Source: Branchiostoma floridae
Taxonomy: Eukaryota > Chordata > Leptocardii > Amphioxiformes > Branchiostomatidae
Reading direction: 5' to 3'
DNA length: 64,000 bases
Assembly (NCBI RefSeq): GCF_000003815.2
Contig: NC_049979.1
Span: forward strand, 15,288,688 to 15,352,687
Shown: in pieces, positions 59,701-64,000 of the stretch
How the letters are laid out: each line of letters begins with the position of its first letter
How positions within the stretch are numbered: position 1 is the first letter of the stretch
The notes under the pieces: model-generated
What the model saw: only the letters and a program-made list of their open reading frames with translations
Told to the model about the DNA's origin: nothing
Databases searched by the model: none
Position numbers and translations under genes: made by a program

Positions 59701-60228
59701 CATGTATTTCAGTTCAGAAGTCTGGTGGAGTCGAGTAGTTAGGAGTATTAGGAAGCAGCCGTTCCGTGGCCAGACTTTACTGTGGGCCAGACGGCACAGG
59801 CCGACCCCAGGCGATTCATCAAGACAAAACTCGGTATGGTGAGACTGTCTCCAATACTGCACAATAGAAACTGATGTATGTTGTCGTTGGGAAGAATTTG
59901 GTGTCGGTAACCCTCAGCGGTTCTTGAGAAAAGCACAGTCAATGTCTGCCTAACGGTTGTTGGCTAGGAGCCAATCGTAAACAACGTCTGATGCCCGGTT
60001 ACATCTGGTGCATAGGGATGCCGGGATTGGCGAAATCCAACGGCTGGTTGGTCCGCGGCCCGGGAGAACAACATCCAAACAAGTGCATGATTTCAACAGC
60101 GTCGGGAAACGCCAGCTATCAGACACACAGACAAGGGACAGAGCTTTTTATCAGGTACGATAGGATAGTCTGAAGAAATAGCAGAGACATCACGTTGAAA
60201 TTCCAATCTAGTGGCAGTTAATTTAAAA
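56740..60228. other. AT-rich stretch, nothing supportable
   Basis: No exon with two convincing splice sites and no clear mobile element. Small inverted repeats such as TGTGTAAA/TTTACACA near 57.7 kb fit chance. Confidence 0.4.
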
Positions 60229-60356
60229 ATGGCAGACGGAGATTTGTCCGCGATCATCGTTCTTTATTCCTATGACGTGATACCCGAATATATTGTTCTT
60301 CTGCTTTGAGACAAAGCTTTTTGTACTGGTGCCGTGTGACTGTTGACTATCGTTGC

Positions 60357-60583
60357 ATGGGGTCCTCGTCACATCGGCAATATACGGGCCTGATTAATCT
60401 GTTTACCGAACCGGTTGACAAGACTTGCACGTGGCTAACAGACCCCCTCCCCCATGTAGCGTCACCATGTAGCCCATCGCTACTACCTGAAACATTGACT
60501 TCTAGAGATGACTCGAAACTGAATTCTGGAGATCTGAACTCAAATATAGAGATTGACCTCATTAGCAGACTCTTCAACAATCT
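60357..60583 (+). CDS. Weak exon candidate, unrecognised
   Basis: From ATG 60,357 the frame runs 75 codons plus two bases to a consensus donor core, CT|GTAAGT. The translation starts MGSSSHRQYTGLINLF and ends RDDSKLNSGDLNSNIEIDLI then SRLFNN; it is polar and protein-like. The same site also reads as an acceptor (ACTTACAG) on the minus strand, where another frame is open, so strand is uncertain. No family recognised. Confidence 0.25.
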
Positions 60584-60589
60584 GTAAGT

Positions 60590-62800
60590 CTTTGTTAGGA
60601 AGATGAATTTATTTTGATTTTACTGTTGTTGTTTTTTAATTTACAATTCTAAGTTAGTTCTTTATTTGCACCGTGCTAGTAAATTTCACCATACGCCAGC
60701 TAATGACAAGAATTTTCTGATATTTTGCTTTTCTTTATACCATAACATCTACAAGTGAAAAATTGTTGTAGAATTTTAAATGGATCAATGCGTGTACTTT
60801 ATTTGGCAGCACTAACGCTAGTTGGAAGTAGGGTTGCAAATAAATGGTGCTTCATTTTAAAGATAACATACAATTCCGTGTTGTACCCTTATCGAAACCA
60901 TACCTGTACCAAGGAACAGCAGACAGACGTAATGATTTTGAAAAGATCTGTCTGATTGACTAGTCTGCACATGAATTGTATGACAGGTATTGCAGCCAGC
61001 ACACCTACACTCTACCGTTCGTGCCCGCAAAATGCTAATCGCAGAATCGGGGAGCGTTTAAGATCAAAGCGAGAAGAATTAATCTAAGATTCGGGAAGGC
61101 CCGACAGTCAATGCTCTGAGTGATTGAGAGTTCTCAGCGGTGCCTTAGCATCCAGACGCTAGCAGATCGATAATATGGGTGTGCAGTGGAGCGCCGCTCG
61201 ATGGACGCGGCGAAAATGGCATCCCCTAGAAAAATGGCGTCTAGACGAGTAGTTATTAGGGTGGGGCGCGGTGGCGCATTCCGCTAGCTCACCTGTGGGC
61301 TCACAGATTTCGCGAGATCTCCCACTGATCAATAACTCTTATTTTTCAAACAACTGCTGCATTTTAACTCTTCTGGAAATGATTTCAGAAAAACGACATT
61401 TCTAAGCTATCTAGTCTAGACGGTGGGGGTGGGGGGTGGGACGCGAAGAAGCAAGTATTATAGTACGGACGGGACGTGCACAAGTTGGAACGAGGACTTG
61501 TCGGTCTTGGTGGCAACTGCTAATTGATATGAGCCCTCCAATACATTTTCAGGTTGATTTTTTCCTGATATTCATTTCCTCTGTAATGTAGGTCGGCTCT
61601 TCATTACTCAAAATATAACAAGATGTACCAGTCCAATAAGGCAGAGGGTGCACTACTTATTAACTATCGTAGTATATAAGGGATCATCCTAACCCAGGGG
61701 GTCCTGCCAAATCCCCCCAAATGCTCCTTTGATCATCTCAGAGATCTGGATGGTACAAGGGACACCTCGAAACAATATGTGATAACGACATGATTGGGGA
61801 CACGCGACAAACAAAGGACACCCGCGGTGGAGTGGTCAACACGCTAATCCCCGGATAGCGCTAAACAAACTGACCACTTATCAATGACCACGCCCCACCC
61901 ATCTGGACCTTTTGATATCCACTGTGTGAGAAAACGACACTAAAATAATTAGGTAGGCCATGTTGGGTGGACCTAGTACGGTTCAGCACAGGGCTACAGT
62001 GGTTCAAAGTTCAAATTACATGTAGTATACCACGCTCTACAAACCTTTCATTAGCATATCCGTGCAGCTCACTCTAAAAGTTTCTTTGAGAAAAACAAAA
62101 TGCTTTCAAATTATGTCTTTCTTTTATGGGAAACTTTGAACCTTTTGATTAGAAATGGAATAACATTTCTTTGGTGCTGTCTTTCTTGTGTTGATCGTTT
62201 AGATTTGAAGTTTGTGGTTTAACGGAAAACCATTATGTCACTTCGCAACTATGCAAACTATTCGGCTGATTCAGATTACACGTAGTGTTATCACCAGCTT
62301 GTACCGGTGCTGGACATTTACAAGAGTACAAAATTGCACTTATTTTTGCTTTCTTCTCCCCCCTTTCCCCTCTCTCGATGATGTGCTGAAACATCCCGGA
62401 GTAACGTTAAATCGTTCGAAGTCTAACGTTACATTACAGGATCAGGTAGTCTCTATTTACTACTAATTGATGATCGTATTTACCGAAATAACTTACTTGA
62501 AAACAGGACATAATGTAACTGTAATATTACGTCTTTCTGTGTTTTATTTTCTTTCAGCTTTTGGATGATTGAATACTGTGTTTTATTCTGTTTCTGACCT
62601 TGTGTAGTGTAGTGTGAAGTCATGGTGTGAAGTGTTTCCAAGACCTTGCCTAGATAGAGAGCAAGTCGGAATACAAAAGAAGAGGATACGAAAATATAAC
62701 TATTCGTTGGCTTCATCCTAACAATAAATTTCTACATGTCTGACGACATCTAGACGTTAATGAACTTTAAAATCTTACACGTCCGGACCCCAGACAGCAC
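60590..62800. other. Unannotated stretch with motif clusters
   Basis: Contains AAAATGGC motifs at 61,213 and 61,231 next to an ATG at 61,201, and a G-rich tract at 61,422-61,440. No supportable exon. Confidence 0.4.
61422..61440 (+). repeat. G-rich tract, possible G-quadruplex
   Basis: GGTGGGGGTGGGGGGTGGG provides three long G runs and one short one. Confidence 0.5.
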
Positions 62801-62859
62801 AGTTCACAGGTCCGGAACAGAACCATTCCCAGATTCTGGTCAGTCTCGCACTGCTGCAG

Positions 62860-63300
62860 ACGACAGGTTCTGAGGCGGCGCGTGGTGCAGTATGTGTAGA
62901 TGTGGGGAGCATGCTGATTCTAAATTCGGTAAATCAATGTTTCTGGACCTTCGCCACCACGGCACTCGGTCGCAGTGCAGTTTTTATTTCCTCCGCTTTT
63001 CAAGCTCTCCCGGCACGTTTTGCAATTTGAGGGCGCGCGCTCATGTTTGCTCCCTAAGCAGATGAGTGACAGTCAGGCTCGCGCCAGCCAATCAGAGCGC
63101 GCGACACGGGGAAGCCTCACCCACCTTCTCCTAATATGCCATCAGTAGGGAGAATTGACTGTCCGTCTGCGGCACAGTTGTCCTTTGCTCCAGTGACACT
63201 GTCGTTCCCATGACGTTATCCGCAACCGTCCGACTTTTCTTAATCCTCATATGTCTCTGCTCCGTTTGAAACAGAACGGTGGTGAGATCGCGGCCACGTT
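62860..63300 (+). promoter_or_regulatory. GC-rich promoter-like region
   Basis: CpG density rises sharply from about 62.87 kb. A CCAAT box (AGCCAATCAG, core 63,088-63,092) is followed by GCGCGCGAC. Direction is inferred from the start codon near the right edge. Confidence 0.45.
63210..63269 (+). other. Short open frame resembling a signal peptide (19 aa)
   Basis: MTLSATVRLFLILICLCSV then TGA. It has the charge and hydrophobic-core pattern of a secretion signal but stops at once. It could be a uORF, a signal exon spliced before the TGA by a poor donor, or chance. Confidence 0.25.
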
Positions 63301-63979
63301 GGCTCGGAGAGAGGGAAAATGTCTGGGGCTGCCCGGAGCGGACACGCGCTTTCTCACGTGTGCGTCGGGTTCAACTGTCTCGTGAACCGGCTGGGAGCAC
63401 CAGGTCATCAACTGCTGACTGTGGTCTGGCTCAAACCAATGCTGGACACCGGTATGTGTAATATTTCGTACAAGATCATGTCAGCGACGTTACACGGCGA
63501 GGGAGAAACCGTCAGGAGAGACCGATAACTCGAAGAGAACCCGGACGAGGGGAGACTGCAGGAGAATAGTCATCACTTCTCCGCCATATAAGAGTACATG
63601 GCATTCTGCCAGCCGCGACCTGCCTGGGACGTGAAACGCATATGGGTGGGTTTACCACTATGTTATGGAAGGTACCAACTAAGATTGTAGCCGGCACGTC
63701 ACACCTTAACTTGCCCTTTGACGTGTACCCTCTTCTGGTGTCTAGATTGTTCCCGGGACGGCTTATATTGACATGCAAACCCAGCCGGTAGAGGACTTAC
63801 CCGTAACTAGACTTCCCGCCGATCGAATGTAACTTCCCTAATCTCCAGCGTTGGGCCGACGGACGGGACGTCTACCTGCCTGTACAAAAAGTTGGAGGGG
63901 TTGTCATATTCATGTTTCTGCGATCACGACGCGACGCACAGAATGGCTCGTCTTTTTTGTCTAGAAGAAGGAGGAAGAA

Positions 63980-64000
63980 ATGGCGAAGGTTTCTCTTGTG
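63980..64000 (+). CDS. Possible start of a gene running off the right edge
   Basis: ATG in good context (G at -3, G at +4) after a purine-rich leader. The seven codons visible read MAKVSLV, the sort of beginning expected of a signal peptide. It fits the promoter-like region 0.7-1.1 kb upstream. Too short to identify. Confidence 0.3.

Overview
The window is animal nuclear DNA, most likely from a lancelet (Branchiostoma-type amphioxus). It contains two recognisable, intron-rich metazoan genes with GT..AG introns, long AT-leaning introns, many short inverted-repeat transposons, three runs of N, and a strong excess of the palindrome TACATGTA. Nothing bacterial is present: no operons, Shine-Dalgarno sites or CRISPR arrays. 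The lancelet assignment is inference; the two gene identities rest on the translated exons. Layout. Positions 1-12,439 hold a GC-richer, promoter-like stretch (0.6-1.8 kb), a GCGCGTGAAAA-rich inverted-repeat element (6.16-6.78 kb) and a complete non-autonomous LTR element (8.87-10.62 kb). Positions 12,440-24,976 (+) hold exons 2-6 of a SPRED gene (EVH1, KIT-binding and Sprouty domains); its 9.5-kb third intron contains a cluster of inverted-repeat elements. A 314-bp stretch of the last exon is repeated across an N gap at 25.0-25.2 kb, almost certainly an assembly error. The 3' UTR probably runs to about 28.86 kb. Positions 31,263-35,617 (+) hold a complete seven-exon TOMM40 gene (337 aa) behind a compact ETS/CRE/YY1-type promoter. 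From 38.5 to 49.6 kb a set of phase-compatible candidate exons suggests an unrecognised gene on the + strand; a 1.9-kb fold-back transposon with tandem-repeat arms lies in its proposed first intron. From 50 to 62 kb the sequence is mostly AT-rich with little that is supportable: a possible minus-strand terminal exon with a GPI-signal-like tail (51.2 kb), two weak plus-strand exon candidates (56.0 and 60.4 kb) and a SINE-like copy (56.55-56.73 kb). From 62.8 kb to the end the DNA is GC-rich with a CCAAT box and a start codon in good context 21 bp from the edge, suggesting the promoter and first exon of a gene that continues out of the window. The two firm genes are unrelated in function: SPRED is a membrane-associated brake on Ras/MAPK signalling, TOMM40 the pore of the mitochondrial outer-membrane translocase. 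Their adjacency on the same strand has no obvious functional meaning. The most unusual content is mobile DNA: at least seven distinct element types, several with exact target-site duplications that can be read directly.
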